A stretch of DNA of 64,000 bases from JASHUC01 sp035523875 (GTDB lineage Bacteria; Pseudomonadota; Gammaproteobacteria; Steroidobacterales; Steroidobacteraceae), in contig DATKPY010000036.1 in the NCBI GenBank assembly GCA_035523875.1, positions 1 to 64,000 of the forward strand, in the 5' to 3' direction. The number at the start of each line of letters is the position of its first letter. Within the stretch, counting starts at the first letter, position 1. The notes under the pieces are model-generated. The model worked only from the letters and a program-made list of their open reading frames with translations. It made no database searches and was not told where the DNA came from. Position numbers and translations under genes: made by a program. Shown in pieces: positions 9,337 through 18,449 of the stretch.

Positions 9337-10683
9337 CTACGGGTGCGCAAACGGTCCCCAGACCGGATCGCTGATATCGGCACTCGCAGAGCTCAGGCGC
9401 TGCGAGGTGAGTCCGTCGACCGAGACGCGCTCGAGGTCCGAGTGGCCGTGGTCGATCGAGGCATAGATGAGCATGGCGCCGTTCGGTGCGAAGCTCGGCG
9501 AGCTATCGAGCCGGCCGTGCGAGAGGATGCGCACCGTGCCGCTCGCGAGATCCTGAACGGCAATCCGGTAGTTGCTCCCATCTTGCGTCACCATCGCGAG
9601 CTCCGTCCCATCGGGTGAGATCCGCGGCCGCGCATTGTACGACCCTTCGAAGGTGATGCGCCTCGCGCGATCGCCAGGACTGAGTCCGACCTCATAGATC
9701 TGGGGTCCGCCGCCGCGATCGGAGGTGAAGTAGAGTGATTTCCCATCGGGTGCCCACACCGCCTCGGTGTCGATGGCAGGATCGGTCGTGATGCGCGTCA
9801 GATGCTGCGTCGCGAGGTCGAGCACGTAGATGTCGAGGTTGCCGTCGGTCCCGCTCAATGTGAGGGCGAGCTTGCGCCCATCGGGCGACCACGACGGGGC
9901 GCTGTTGACGCCGAGGCGCGCGGAGACGAGCTGGCGCTGGCCGGTGCGCACGCGCTGCACGTAAACCGCGGCGAGGCGGTCCTCGAAGGAGACGTAGGCG
10001 AGCCACTCCCCGTCCGGCGACCATGCCGGCGACATCACCGGCTCGCGCGATTCGAGCACGATACGCGGGTCAGCGCCATCGGCATCCGCGACCACCAGCT
10101 GGTAGCGCTGCGCGGGGGGCTCGCCCGTGACGGATACGTAGGCGATGCGCGTCGCGAACGCGCCGCGTGTCCCCAGGATCTTCTCGTAGATCACATCGCT
10201 CACGCGGTGCGCCGCATTCCTGAGCGCGCTCGGCGGACCGGTGAAGCGCTGGTTCGCGAGCTGCTCGCCGTTCAGCGCGTTCAAGAGCTGGAAGTCGACG
10301 GCGAGCTCCCCGTCGGGGAGCGCGGCGACACGCCCGACGACGACATAGTCGTTGCCGCTCGCGCGCCAGTCGCTCAGCACCACGGCGGAGGCCTGCGAGG
10401 GAAAGGCCCGCATCTGACTGCGCGGCATGGCGCGGAAGCGCCCGCTGCCCTCGAGGTCGTCCTGAATGATGCCCGCCGCCTCCGCGCCGGCATTCGGCGC
10501 GGCCGACACGCCGCCGGCGAACGGCACAATCGCGATCGGGATGGGGTCGGTCACCCCGGAGGTGATCTCGATCTTCAATTGCGCCTGGGCGCTGCCGCCG
10601 CGACCGGCGAGCACGGCCGCAACGAGCCACAGTGCGAGGGAGCGGGAGCAAGATTTGGCGGCGGTCATAGGTGCGATGGGCAT
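9337..10683 (-). CDS. tolB: Tol-Pal system beta-propeller protein TolB
   Basis: TolB is the periplasmic partner of Pal. The 448-residue precursor has a signal peptide (ALWLVAAVLAGRGGSAQA), an N-terminal domain (KIEITSGVTDPIPIAIVPF) and a six-bladed propeller. The repeated blade signatures are SPAWSPDGEWLAYVS, APSWSPDGRKLALT, EAVWAPDGKSLYFTSD, RPRISPDGTELAMV and SPSFAPNGAMLIY. Its ATG overlaps the tolA stop codon (ATGA), so translation is likely coupled. An alternative ATG five codons later is also possible. Confidence 0.97.
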   Translation of the reverse strand: MPIAPMTAAKSCSRSLALWLVAAVLAGRGGSAQAQLKIEITSGVTDPIPIAIVPFAGGVSAAPNAGAEAAGIIQDDLEGSGRFRAMPRSQMRAFPSQASAVVLSDWRASGNDYVVVGRVAALPDGELAVDFQLLNALNGEQLANQRFTGPPSALRNAAHRVSDVIYEKILGTRGAFATRIAYVSVTGEPPAQRYQLVVADADGADPRIVLESREPVMSPAWSPDGEWLAYVSFEDRLAAVYVQRVRTGQRQLVSARLGVNSAPSWSPDGRKLALTLSGTDGNLDIYVLDLATQHLTRITTDPAIDTEAVWAPDGKSLYFTSDRGGGPQIYEVGLSPGDRARRITFEGSYNARPRISPDGTELAMVTQDGSNYRIAVQDLASGTVRILSHGRLDSSPSFAPNGAMLIYASIDHGHSDLERVSVDGLTSQRLSSASADISDPVWGPFAHP

Positions 10684-11615
10684 CAGTCGGTGGGCTTGAA
10701 TTCAACCTGCAGCTGCGCCACGAAGGGCGCATCCGCCGGCGGCGGCGGGAGCGGTGAGGCGCGGTAGGCGGCATCGATCACGGATTGCTGCACGGCCGAA
10801 TCGCCGTTGCAGGGTCCGAGCTTGACGTTCGTGACCTCGCCTCCGGGCACCTGCGTGACGAAAAGCGTGCAATCGAGGCCCGCGCGCGCAGTCGGCGGGC
10901 GGATCCACGCGCGGGTGATCCGCGCGGTGATCAGCTGCTCCCAGGTCGCGAGCGCGCCGGAGCGTGCCGAAAGCGCCTGCTCATCGGAGTTGATGCTCTG
11001 CGTGAGATCCTCCTGGTTCTCGGCGAGCGCCTTGGCCTCCCGCGCGCGGCGCTGCGCTTCGGCTTTCTGCTGCGCCTGAAGCTCGCGTTGCGCCTCCGCC
11101 TTTCTCTTGGCCTCCGCCAATCTCTGTTGCTCCTCTGCAACGGCGCGCGCGCGCGCCTCTGCCTGCGCACGCTCAGCCGCCTCTTCCGCCTTCTGTTGGG
11201 CCGCGGCCTGCGCTTTTCGTTCCGCCTCGGCTTGCGCCTGCTCGGCCTGTCGCTCCTCGGCGACCCGCTCTTGGGCGAGCCGCTGCGCGGCCGCTTGGGC
11301 CTGCTCGCGCTTCAAGGCCTCGTCCGGCGGATTCGGCGGCGCGCGGGGCACGGTTTGCTCCTCGGCGGGCGGCGCGGCGGGCGGCGACACGGGCGTCGGG
11401 GGCGGCAAAGTGCGCGCCGGTGGCGCGGCGATCGGTGCGCCACGCACGCTGCGCGCGGAGACGACCGTGGCATCGATCGCGAGCGTCTGCACCGGGTGCG
11501 AGGCGGTGTGGAAGGTCCACCAGCCGTAGATGAGCACGGCGAGCAGCGCACCGTGCAGCGCCACGGAGAGGCCCGCCGACACCCACCGATCACTCGCTCG
11601 TTGCAGTGCCACCAT
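10683..11615 (-). CDS. tolA: Cell envelope integrity protein TolA
   Basis: TolA spans the periplasm to transmit the TolQR proton-driven motion. The 310-residue protein has one N-terminal transmembrane helix (VSAGLSVALHGALLAVLIYGWW). A Pro-rich stretch comes next, then a long Ala/Glu/Gln/Lys/Arg helix (about 90-200), and a C-terminal globular domain with two cysteines (GLDCTLFV and LGPCNGD) as in the TolA/TonB C-terminal fold. It ends in an ATGA overlap with tolB. Confidence 0.95.
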   Translation of the reverse strand: MVALQRASDRWVSAGLSVALHGALLAVLIYGWWTFHTASHPVQTLAIDATVVSARSVRGAPIAAPPARTLPPPTPVSPPAAPPAEEQTVPRAPPNPPDEALKREQAQAAAQRLAQERVAEERQAEQAQAEAERKAQAAAQQKAEEAAERAQAEARARAVAEEQQRLAEAKRKAEAQRELQAQQKAEAQRRAREAKALAENQEDLTQSINSDEQALSARSGALATWEQLITARITRAWIRPPTARAGLDCTLFVTQVPGGEVTNVKLGPCNGDSAVQQSVIDAAYRASPLPPPPADAPFVAQLQVEFKPTD

Positions 11616-11631
11616 GCGTGGGCGAGTCCGC

Positions 11632-12072
11632 TCAGCGGTGCTTGGCGGGCTCGGGCGGCAGCGACTCGCTCACGAAGCCCACCCGGCGTGCTCCAGCCCG
11701 CTGCAGGATGACCATTGCGCTCATCACGCGCCCGTAGGAGATGCGATAGTCGGCCTTGAGCAGCACGCTCAAGGCGGGATCGCGGCGCAGCGCCGCGGCG
11801 GTGCGCACCTCGAGCGTCGTCTCATCGATCGCCTCGTGCGGACTGCCGCCGACGTTGAGATAGAGTCGACCTTGCTCATCAATCGACAGCACGAGCGGAT
11901 GCGAGTTCTCCGGGAGCGCCTCGGCGCCGGCGCGCGGCAGCTCGACTTTCACCCCCTGCGTGAGCATCGGCGCCGTCACCATGAAGATGATGAGGAGCAC
12001 CAGCATCACATCGATGTAGGGCACGACGTTGATCTCGCCCATCAGGCGCCGGCCGCGTGTGAGCTGTGCCAT
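11632..12072 (-). CDS. tolR: TolR, proton-channel subunit of the Tol system
   Basis: TolR is an ExbD/TolR-family inner-membrane protein. The 146-residue product has one helix with the catalytic Asp in VPYIDVMLVLLIIFMVTAPML (Asp about residue 22, the proton-path residue). A periplasmic domain with LVLSIDEQGRLYLN and VLLKADYRISYGRVM follows. The tolQ stop overlaps its start at 12072, and tolA follows 17 bases later. Confidence 0.96.
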   Translation of the reverse strand: MAQLTRGRRLMGEINVVPYIDVMLVLLIIFMVTAPMLTQGVKVELPRAGAEALPENSHPLVLSIDEQGRLYLNVGGSPHEAIDETTLEVRTAAALRRDPALSVLLKADYRISYGRVMSAMVILQRAGARRVGFVSESLPPEPAKHR

Positions 12073-12809
12073 CAGCGTGCTCCTGCGCTCGATGCGGTGG
12101 GGGCGGTCGCAGTCGCGGCGCCCGCGGACTTCTCGGGCCCGCGCGCCGCATGGCGCTGCAGGATGGAGGAGAACTCCTCCATGAAGGCGTCGTAGCGCAT
12201 CTCCAGGCGGCCGACCTGATCGGCGAAGCGATTGAACGCGATCACCGCGGGGATCGCCGCCACGAGTCCGATCGCGGTTGCGATCAGCGCCTCGGAGATG
12301 CCCGGGGCGACCATCGAGAGCGTCGCCGCCTGCACGTTACCGATCGAGGCGAACGCGCTCATGATGCCCCACACGGTGCCGAAGAGTCCGACGTACGGGC
12401 TGGTCGAGCCCACCGTCGCGAGCGTCGAGAGGCTCTGCTCCAGGCGGTCGATCTCCTTCAGCTGCGCAACGCGCATCGCGCGCCGTGCGCCATCGAGGAG
12501 CTGATCGGTCGGCATCGCGCCCTGCTGGCGGAGCCGCGCGAACTCGCGGAAGCCGAACTCGAAGATGCTCGCCATCCCGGTGGCCCCGCCGCGCGCTTCG
12601 ATCCCGCGATAGAGCTGCGCGAGGTCGCCCCCGGACCAGAAGCTCGATTCGAACTGCTCGGCCTCGTGGCGCGCGCGCCGGATGAGCATGCGTTTCTGGA
12701 AGATGATCGCCCAGGAGGTGAGCGAGGCGAAAGCGAGCAGTGCGATGACGATCTGCACCGGGATGCTCGCCTCGAGCACGATGTGAACGAAGGATATGTC
12801 TTGGGGCAT
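12072..12809 (-). CDS. tolQ: TolQ, proton-channel subunit of the Tol system
   Basis: The 245-residue protein starts at the ATG at 12809 (MPQDISFVHIVLEASIPVQ), where TolQ homology begins; longer in-frame starts would add an arginine-rich sequence antisense to ybgC. It has a first transmembrane helix (IVIALLAFASLTSWAIIFQ), a cytoplasmic domain, and two C-terminal helices around GLFGTVWGIM and APGISEALIATAIGLVAAIPAV. These are the ExbB/TolQ channel motifs. Its ATG is 2 bases from the end of ybgC and it overlaps tolR by one base. Confidence 0.96.
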   Translation of the reverse strand: MPQDISFVHIVLEASIPVQIVIALLAFASLTSWAIIFQKRMLIRRARHEAEQFESSFWSGGDLAQLYRGIEARGGATGMASIFEFGFREFARLRQQGAMPTDQLLDGARRAMRVAQLKEIDRLEQSLSTLATVGSTSPYVGLFGTVWGIMSAFASIGNVQAATLSMVAPGISEALIATAIGLVAAIPAVIAFNRFADQVGRLEMRYDAFMEEFSSILQRHAARGPEKSAGAATATAPTASSAGAR

Positions 12810-12810
12810 T

Positions 12811-13266
12811 TCAGGCAGGCTCCTCGTCGGTCCCGGGAACGTCGAGCCATTGCGGCAGCCGCTGCGGCCGGAACGTGTGCGCATCGACGCAGGCGATGCG
12901 CACCGTCGCGCTCGCGAGCAGATTCTCCGCCGTCTCGCCCGCCGCCGGCGCCGCGGCGAGCGCGGCTGCGCGAGCGCGCAGCACCCGCTGCGCAAAGGAA
13001 AGCGAGGCGGCGCCCGCGCGCTTCACCTCGCAGGTGATCGTGAGCTCATCGTCGAGCCGCGCCGGAGCGCGGAAGGCGATTTCCATGCGCGTGACGGCGA
13101 AGAGGATGCCGTGCTCGCGCGCGAGCCCCTGCTGGGAGAAGCCCCGCGCACGCAGCCACTCCGTGCGCGCGCGCTCGAGGAACTTCAGGTAATTGGCGTG
13201 ATAGACGACCCCGCCCCCGTCGGTGTCCTCCCAGTAGACACGGGCCGCCAAGACGAACGGCGTCAC
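12811..13266 (-). CDS. ybgC: Tol-Pal system-associated acyl-CoA thioesterase YbgC
   Basis: This 151-residue hotdog-fold protein has the family active-site segment YWEDTDGGGVVYHANYL at 11-27, with the catalytic Asp, followed by FLERARTEWLR. The start is a GTG at 13266 that overlaps the ruvB stop (GTGA), indicating coupled translation. A Pro/Glu-rich tail of about 30 residues is non-conserved. It is the first gene of the tol set, as in E. coli. Confidence 0.94.
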   Translation of the reverse strand: MTPFVLAARVYWEDTDGGGVVYHANYLKFLERARTEWLRARGFSQQGLAREHGILFAVTRMEIAFRAPARLDDELTITCEVKRAGAASLSFAQRVLRARAAALAAAPAAGETAENLLASATVRIACVDAHTFRPQRLPQWLDVPGTDEEPA

Positions 13267-14303
13267 TTCGTCGGCCCCAGGGGAAGCGCCAGCGTGCCCG
13301 CGGCCTCCGGGGGCTTGCGCGTGAAGTGCGCGTAGCTCTTCGCGGTCACGAGCCGGCCGCGCGCCGTGCGCACGAGAAAGCCCTGCTGAATGAGGAACGG
13401 CTCGATCACCTCCTCGAGCGTGCCGCGGTCCTCGCCGATCGCCGCCGCGATGCTCTCGATTCCGACGGGGCCGCCGGCGAACTTATCGAGGATCGTCGTG
13501 AGCAGCTTCTGATCGAGCGTATCGAATCCCTCCGGGTCGACCTCCAGCATATCGAGCGCCTCCTGTGCCACGCGCGCATCGATCCGCCCGTCGGCGCGCA
13601 CCTGCGCGTAGTCGCGCACTCGGCGCAGCAGCCGATTGGCGATCCGCGGAGTGCCGCGCGAGCGCCGCGCGATCGCGTGCGCCCCGCCCGCATCGCACGG
13701 CACGCGCAGGATCTCGGCCGAGCGGGCGGCGATGCGCTCCAGGTCCTCGATGCCGTAGAACTCCAGGCGCTGCACGATCCCGAAGCGGTCGCGGAGCGGG
13801 GATGACAGAAGCCCGGCGCGCGTCGTGGCGCCGACGAGCGTGAAGGGCTTCAAGCCGAGCTTGATCGAGCGCGCGGCCGGCCCCTCCCCGATCATGATGT
13901 CGAGCTCGTAGTCCTCCATTGCCGGATACAGCACCTCCTCGACGATCGGGCTCAGGCGGTGGATCTCGTCGATGAAGAGCACATCGCGCGGCTGCAGGTT
14001 GGTGAGGAGGGCGGCGAGATCGGCCGGCCGCTCGAGTACCGGTCCCGAAGTCTGGTGCAGGCTCGCCCCGAGCTCGGCGGCGATGACGTGCGCGAGTGTG
14101 GTCTTGCCGAGCCCGGGCGGCCCGAAGATGAGCACGTGATCGAGCGCCTCGGCGCGCTGGCGCGCGGCGCTCACGAAGATCTCGAGCTGCCGCTTGACCG
14201 GGCTCTGCCCGATGTACTCGGCGAGCAGCCGCGGACGAATCGCCCGCTCGACCGCCTCGTCCTCGGACTTCGCGCCCGGATTCACCAGTCTTTCGGCTTC
14301 CAA
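13263..14303 (-). CDS. ruvB: Holliday junction branch migration ATPase RuvB
   Basis: RuvB is the AAA+ motor that drives branch migration with RuvA. Walker A is GPPGLGKTT (61-69), Walker B is LFIDEIHRL, sensor 1 lies in LVGATTRAGLLS, and the C-terminal winged helix contains GGPVGIESIAAAIGEDRGT. I place the start at a TTG at 14303. It gives 346 residues, matches the usual length, and lies 19 bases after the ruvA stop at 14320. An upstream ATG would overlap ruvA and add 15 unrelated residues. Confidence 0.95.
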   Translation of the reverse strand: MEAERLVNPGAKSEDEAVERAIRPRLLAEYIGQSPVKRQLEIFVSAARQRAEALDHVLIFGPPGLGKTTLAHVIAAELGASLHQTSGPVLERPADLAALLTNLQPRDVLFIDEIHRLSPIVEEVLYPAMEDYELDIMIGEGPAARSIKLGLKPFTLVGATTRAGLLSSPLRDRFGIVQRLEFYGIEDLERIAARSAEILRVPCDAGGAHAIARRSRGTPRIANRLLRRVRDYAQVRADGRIDARVAQEALDMLEVDPEGFDTLDQKLLTTILDKFAGGPVGIESIAAAIGEDRGTLEEVIEPFLIQQGFLVRTARGRLVTAKSYAHFTRKPPEAAGTLALPLGPTK

Positions 14304-14319
14304 CTGCGCGTACCTCGAG

Positions 14320-14907
14320 CTACTCGCGCGCCGCGCTCTGCAGCGCACGGCGGATCAGATCCTCGGTCGAGTGTGTACCGGGGCCAATGGCTTTGAGCAA
14401 GCGCGTGGCCTCGGCCGGCCGGTAGCCCAAGGAGACGAGCGCATCGAACGCCTCGCCCTCCGGGGTGGCCGCAACGCCCGCCCGCGCCCCAGGCTCGCCC
14501 GCGGCGGCGCCCAAGCGATCGCGCATCTCGATGAGGAGCCGCTCGGCGGTTTTGCGCCCGATGCCCGGCACGCGAGTGAGGCTCGCCGCATCCTCGCTCT
14601 GCACGCAGCGCACGAACGCCTCGACGCTGATCCCGGAGAGGAGCGCCAAGGCGATCTTCGGGCCGACGCCCGAGACCTTGAGGAGGCTCCTGAACAGCCG
14701 CCGCTCCGCTTCGGTCGCAAAGCCGTAGAGCGCATGCGCATCCTCGCGCACGACCAGGTGCGTGAGCAGCCGCACGTCGTGCCCGACCGCGGGCAGGTGA
14801 TAGAAAGTCGACATCGGGGCTTCGAGCTCGTAGCCCACGCCGCCCACATCGATCGTGAGCTGCGGCGGGCTCTTCGAGGCGATGCGGCCGTGGAGCGAGC
14901 CGATCAC
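14320..14907 (-). CDS. ruvA: Holliday junction DNA-binding protein RuvA
   Basis: Starting at the GTG at 14907 the protein is 195 residues and begins VIGSLHGRI, as RuvA proteins do. It has the OB-fold N-terminal domain (GGVGYELEAPMSTFYHLP, THLVVREDAHALYGF), two helix-hairpin-helix motifs (LLKVSGVGPKIALALLSG and VPGIGRKTAERLLIEM), a variable linker, and a C-terminal RuvB-binding UBA-like domain (DALVSLGYRPAEATRLLKAI). The GTG overlaps the ruvC stop codon, so the genes are translationally linked. Confidence 0.96.
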   Translation of the reverse strand: MIGSLHGRIASKSPPQLTIDVGGVGYELEAPMSTFYHLPAVGHDVRLLTHLVVREDAHALYGFATEAERRLFRSLLKVSGVGPKIALALLSGISVEAFVRCVQSEDAASLTRVPGIGRKTAERLLIEMRDRLGAAAGEPGARAGVAATPEGEAFDALVSLGYRPAEATRLLKAIGPGTHSTEDLIRRALQSAARE

Positions 14908-15431
14908 TTCACGGGGCCCTCGAGGCGCACCGGCGCGCGCGTGCGCCGCGCGGCGAGCTCGATCGCGTACATGCGCCGCGAGTGCGCGTGGCAGACGGCC
15001 ACCGCGAGCGCATCGGCCGCATCCGCCGAGAGCTCCCCGGCAAGGCCCAGGAGCGCTCTCATCATGTGCGCAACCTGACGCTTCTCGGCACCGCCGAAGC
15101 CGACGACGCTCATCTTGATCGCGCGCGGAGCGTACTCGAACACCGGTACCGCGCGCGGTACCGCGCACAGTGCGGCGCCGCGGGCCTGCCCGAGCTTGAG
15201 CGCGCTGTCGACGTTGCGATTCACGAACACCCGCTCCACGGCAATCTCATCGGGCGCGAGGCGCGTGATGAGCTCATCCACGGCCTCGAAGATCGCGCGC
15301 AGGCGCGCCGCCGCGCTCGTCGCGCTCGGGACGATGCACCCATGGGCGACGTGCACCGACTGCGGTCCGCCGCAGTCGATGAGCCCGTATCCGGTGCGGC
15401 GCGATCCGGGGTCGAGCCCCAGGATGCGCAC
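14904..15431 (-). CDS. ruvC: Crossover junction endodeoxyribonuclease RuvC
   Basis: RuvC resolves Holliday junctions. From the GTG at 15431 the protein is 175 residues and begins VRILGLDPGSRRTGYG, which holds the first catalytic Asp. The other acidic positions are in AVERVFVNRN and in the C-terminal DAADALAVAVCHAH. Length and motifs match the family. It lies 52 bases downstream of the yebC remnant and overlaps ruvA, the standard yebC-ruvC-ruvA-ruvB order. Confidence 0.96.
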   Translation of the reverse strand: MRILGLDPGSRRTGYGLIDCGGPQSVHVAHGCIVPSATSAAARLRAIFEAVDELITRLAPDEIAVERVFVNRNVDSALKLGQARGAALCAVPRAVPVFEYAPRAIKMSVVGFGGAEKRQVAHMMRALLGLAGELSADAADALAVAVCHAHSRRMYAIELAARRTRAPVRLEGPVK

Positions 15432-15483
15432 GCGCGCGCGCGCGACGGGCGCGGGCGGCGCGGCCGCACGCACCGCGCCCGGG

Positions 15484-15984
15484 TCAAACGCTCGCCAGGA
15501 CCTCGCCCGCAATCTCGGCATTCGTATAGACGCTCGCTACGCCCTCAAGGTGCCCGAGCGCTGCCACGAGCCGCGCCAGCGCCGCGGCCTGCGCGCCCGC
15601 GAGTCGCACGCGCGCCTGTGCGCGTCGCGTGACGCGGCTCGACTGCGGCGCGAAGCCCGCATCCGCGAGCGCGGTCCGCACCCGCTCGAGCTCCAGCGGA
15701 TCGGTCAGCACCTCGAGCGCTCCGGCCGCTTGCACGATCACGTCCTCCGCTCCGGCCTGCCAGGCAAATCCGCTCAAGGGCTCGCGAGCCGTTCCAGGTG
15801 GATAGCGGAGCAGCCCGACCTCGTTGAAAAGGTATGCGACGGAGCCGCAGGCCCCGAGGCGCCCGCCGTTGCACCGGAAGGCGTCCCGAATCGCGGCCTG
15901 CGCGCGACCGCGGTCGTCGGTGAGGCACTCGACCATCACCGCGCAATCGCCGGGGCCGTAGCCTTCGAATCGCACGCTGTCCAC
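15484..15984 (-). pseudogene. yebC: YebC/PmpR-family protein lacking its N-terminal domain
   Basis: The minus strand encodes the second and third YebC domains. Recognisable segments are VRFEGYGPGDCAVMVECLTDD, GGRLGACGSVAYLFNEVG, AGAEDVIVQAAGALEV and the end VASVYTNAEIAGEVL. A full YebC is about 245 residues and starts MAGHSKW; here roughly 80 residues of the N-terminal domain are missing. Upstream sequence in the same frame is only antisense to relA. The first plausible starts are GTG codons at 15984 and 15975, giving about 166 residues with no good Shine-Dalgarno sequence. The gene sits in its normal place before ruvC. It may be a relic or a shortened, still expressed protein; the rest of the reading frame is intact. 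A gene elsewhere may supply full YebC activity. Confidence 0.75.
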
Positions 15985-16026
15985 AGCATCGGCCCGCGCC
16001 AGCGCCGCCCCGCGGCTCGTGCGCGT

Positions 16027-18213
16027 ATGATACCGGCAAACCCGCTCGACGACACGTCCTCGCCCGGCGGGGGCGAGGCGAGCGCCGCCCCTGTGGAAAC
16101 GGCTCAACTCTGCCCCCCTGAGATCTCTGCGAGCCTCGCCGCCGCGCGCGAGGCGCTCGAGCGCGCACGCGCACCGGCTGCGCCGGATCTCACTGCGGCG
16201 AGCGAGGCGGGCGAGGCGATCGGTGCGCTCACGGGCGATGCCGAGCTCGCCAAGGCGGTGCTCGCGCAGCCCGCGCTCGCAGGCGCGGGCCTCGCGCCCG
16301 AGGCGCTTGCGAGACTCCTCGGCGCGGAGGCGGCGCGCACCGCACTCGCCCTCGCGCACTTGGGGGAGCTCGGGCTGCCGCGCGACTGGTCGCCGGCGCG
16401 GGGGCTCGCGGGCGCTCAGGCCGAGGCCGTGCGCAAGATGCTCATCGCCGTGGTGAGCGATCCGCGCCTGGTGCTCGCGCGGATTGCCCTGGAGCTGGTG
16501 CGGCTGCGCCATGCGCGCGCGCTCGAGCCGCCGCAGCGCGAGCGTGCCGCGCTCGCGGCGCGCGCAGTGTACGCACCGCTTGCGAACCGGCTCGGAGTCT
16601 GGCAGCTCAAATGGGAGCTCGAGGACCTGGCATTCCGCTATCTCGAGCCCGAGGCATACCGAGAGATCGCGAGCGCCCTGAACGAGCGGCGTGCGGATCG
16701 CGAGCGCTACATCGAGGCGTTCTGTGCGCTGCTGCGCGCGGCGCTCTCCGAGGCCGGCATCGCGGCCGAAGTGTACGGGCGCCCGAAGCACATCTACAGC
16801 ATCTATCGCAAGATGCAGCGGAAGCAGCTCGCCTTCGAGAAGATCTACGACGTGCGCGCCGTCCGCATCATCACCGCGAGCGTGCCCGATTGCTACGCGG
16901 CGCTCAGCATCGTCCACGGGCGCTTCGCCTACATCCCCGGGGAGTTCGATGACTACATCGCCACCCCGAAGGACAACGACTATCGCTCGATCCACACCGC
17001 GATCGTGGGACCCGAGGAGCGCAACGTGGAGGTGCAGATCCGCACGCGTGCGATGCACGAGCACGCCGAGCTCGGCGTCGCCGCGCACTGGCAGTACAAG
17101 GAAGGCGGCGGGCGGGATGCCGGCTACGAGCGCAAGATCGAGGCGGTGCGCCGGCTCCTCGAGCCGCCCGATGCCGCCGACGGCGAGCGCGACTTCCTCG
17201 AGCGCATGCGCACCGAGCTGTTTGCCGATCGGGTGTACGCGCTCACGCCGAAGGGCGAGGTGGTGGATCTGCCGCGCGGCGCGACCGCGCTCGATTTCGC
17301 CTACCACGTGCACAGCAACCTCGGGCACCGCTGCCGCGGCGCGAAAGTGAACGGCCGCATCGTGCCGCTCACGCACGTCCTCAAGAACGGCGAGGTGGTG
17401 GAGATCATCGCCGGCAAGCACCCGGCGCCGAGCCGCGACTGGCTTGCCCCGGAGCTCGGCTACCTCGCCTCGCCCCGCAGCCGCGCCAAGGTGCGCGCCT
17501 GGTTCCGCCAGCAGGACAGCGGCGATAACCGCACGGCCGGCCGCTCGATCGCCGAGCGCGAGCTCGCGCGCGCGAGTGTCGCGCCGGAAATTCTCGCCCC
17601 GCTCCTCGAGCCGCTCGGGGCCCCGAGCGTCGATCAGCTCTACCAGCTCCTGGGCGAGGGCGAGATCACCGCGACCCAGCTCGCGCAAGCGATCGCACGG
17701 CACGTGCGCGCGACCGCCCCGGAGGAGCCCAAGCGCCGTGCCCGCCCTGCCGCGGTGCGGCGGGGTAGTCCGGTGCAGATCGAGGGGGTTGGGGGACTGC
17801 CGATCACGCTTGCACGGTGCTGTGCGCCGATTCGCCCGCAGCCGATCGTGGGCTACGTGAGCGCGGGGCGCGGGGTCACGATCCACCGCTCGGACTGCCC
17901 GAGCCTCGCGCGCATGCGCGCGGGGAAACCCCAGCGGGTGCTACAGGTCGACTGGACGGCAGGCGAGGTCGAGCGCCTGAGCGCGGAGCTCGCCGTCGAT
18001 GCGTACGATCGCCGTGGGCTGGTGCGCGATCTCACCGACCTCATCGCGCAGGAGCGGCTCTCGATCGAGGAGATGACGACGACGACCGACCGCGACAACG
18101 GCACCGCGCGCGTGGTGGTTCGGGTCGCCGTGCAGGATCTCGATCAGCTTGCGCGCTTGGCCAAGCGCTTCACCGGGGTGCCGAACGTGCTCACCGTGCG
18201 GCGGACGCACTGA
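16027..18213 (+). CDS. relA: GTP pyrophosphokinase RelA ((p)ppGpp synthetase)
   Basis: The 728-residue protein has a degenerate hydrolase region with no HD motif, so it is synthetase-only like E. coli RelA (744 residues). The synthetase domain shows AEVYGRPKHIYSIYRKMQRK (248-267), VRAVRIIT and the EFDD motif at 306-309 that marks RelA rather than SpoT. YRSIHTAI and EVQIRTRAMHEHAELGVAAHW follow. A TGS domain (DRVYALTPKGEVVDLPRGATALDF), a Cys-containing zinc-finger-like domain (LARCCAPIRP) and a C-terminal ACT domain complete it. It starts head to head with the yebC remnant. No clear Shine-Dalgarno sequence precedes the ATG at 16027. Confidence 0.95.
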   Translation: MIPANPLDDTSSPGGGEASAAPVETAQLCPPEISASLAAAREALERARAPAAPDLTAASEAGEAIGALTGDAELAKAVLAQPALAGAGLAPEALARLLGAEAARTALALAHLGELGLPRDWSPARGLAGAQAEAVRKMLIAVVSDPRLVLARIALELVRLRHARALEPPQRERAALAARAVYAPLANRLGVWQLKWELEDLAFRYLEPEAYREIASALNERRADRERYIEAFCALLRAALSEAGIAAEVYGRPKHIYSIYRKMQRKQLAFEKIYDVRAVRIITASVPDCYAALSIVHGRFAYIPGEFDDYIATPKDNDYRSIHTAIVGPEERNVEVQIRTRAMHEHAELGVAAHWQYKEGGGRDAGYERKIEAVRRLLEPPDAADGERDFLERMRTELFADRVYALTPKGEVVDLPRGATALDFAYHVHSNLGHRCRGAKVNGRIVPLTHVLKNGEVVEIIAGKHPAPSRDWLAPELGYLASPRSRAKVRAWFRQQDSGDNRTAGRSIAERELARASVAPEILAPLLEPLGAPSVDQLYQLLGEGEITATQLAQAIARHVRATAPEEPKRRARPAAVRRGSPVQIEGVGGLPITLARCCAPIRPQPIVGYVSAGRGVTIHRSDCPSLARMRAGKPQRVLQVDWTAGEVERLSAELAVDAYDRRGLVRDLTDLIAQERLSIEEMTTTTDRDNGTARVVVRVAVQDLDQLARLAKRFTGVPNVLTVRRTH

Positions 18214-18290
18214 GCGCGGAACTTGCTACCCTCCGCGGTGACTCATCCGTGCGCGCCGGCTGCGCGCATCCACACGAGGGCACACCGATC

Positions 18291-18449
18291 ATGCATACCT
18301 TGCACCTCACGCTCTCCATCGGCCCGCTGATTGCGCTCATCGCCGGGATCCTGATCCTGATCGTGCCGCGACTCCTCAACTACATCGTCGCGATCTATCT
18401 GATCATCATCGGGGCGATCGGACTGTTCCACCCGGGCATCAACGTCTAA
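18291..18449 (+). CDS. Small membrane protein, DUF3096-like
   Basis: A 52-residue protein with two hydrophobic helices: LSIGPLIALIAGILILIVP and a second of similar length starting LLNYIVAIYLIIIGAIGLF. The LNYIVAIYLIIIGAIGL segment is characteristic of short DUF3096 proteins. Function is unknown. It lies 77 bases after relA and its stop overlaps the stop of the convergent dehydratase gene by three bases. Confidence 0.8.
   Translation: MHTLHLTLSIGPLIALIAGILILIVPRLLNYIVAIYLIIIGAIGLFHPGINV

Noticed and set aside
15984..17886. The upstream extension of the yebC frame as a longer minus-strand gene
   Set aside because: The extension is antisense to the conserved RelA synthetase domain and has none of the YebC N-terminal domain.
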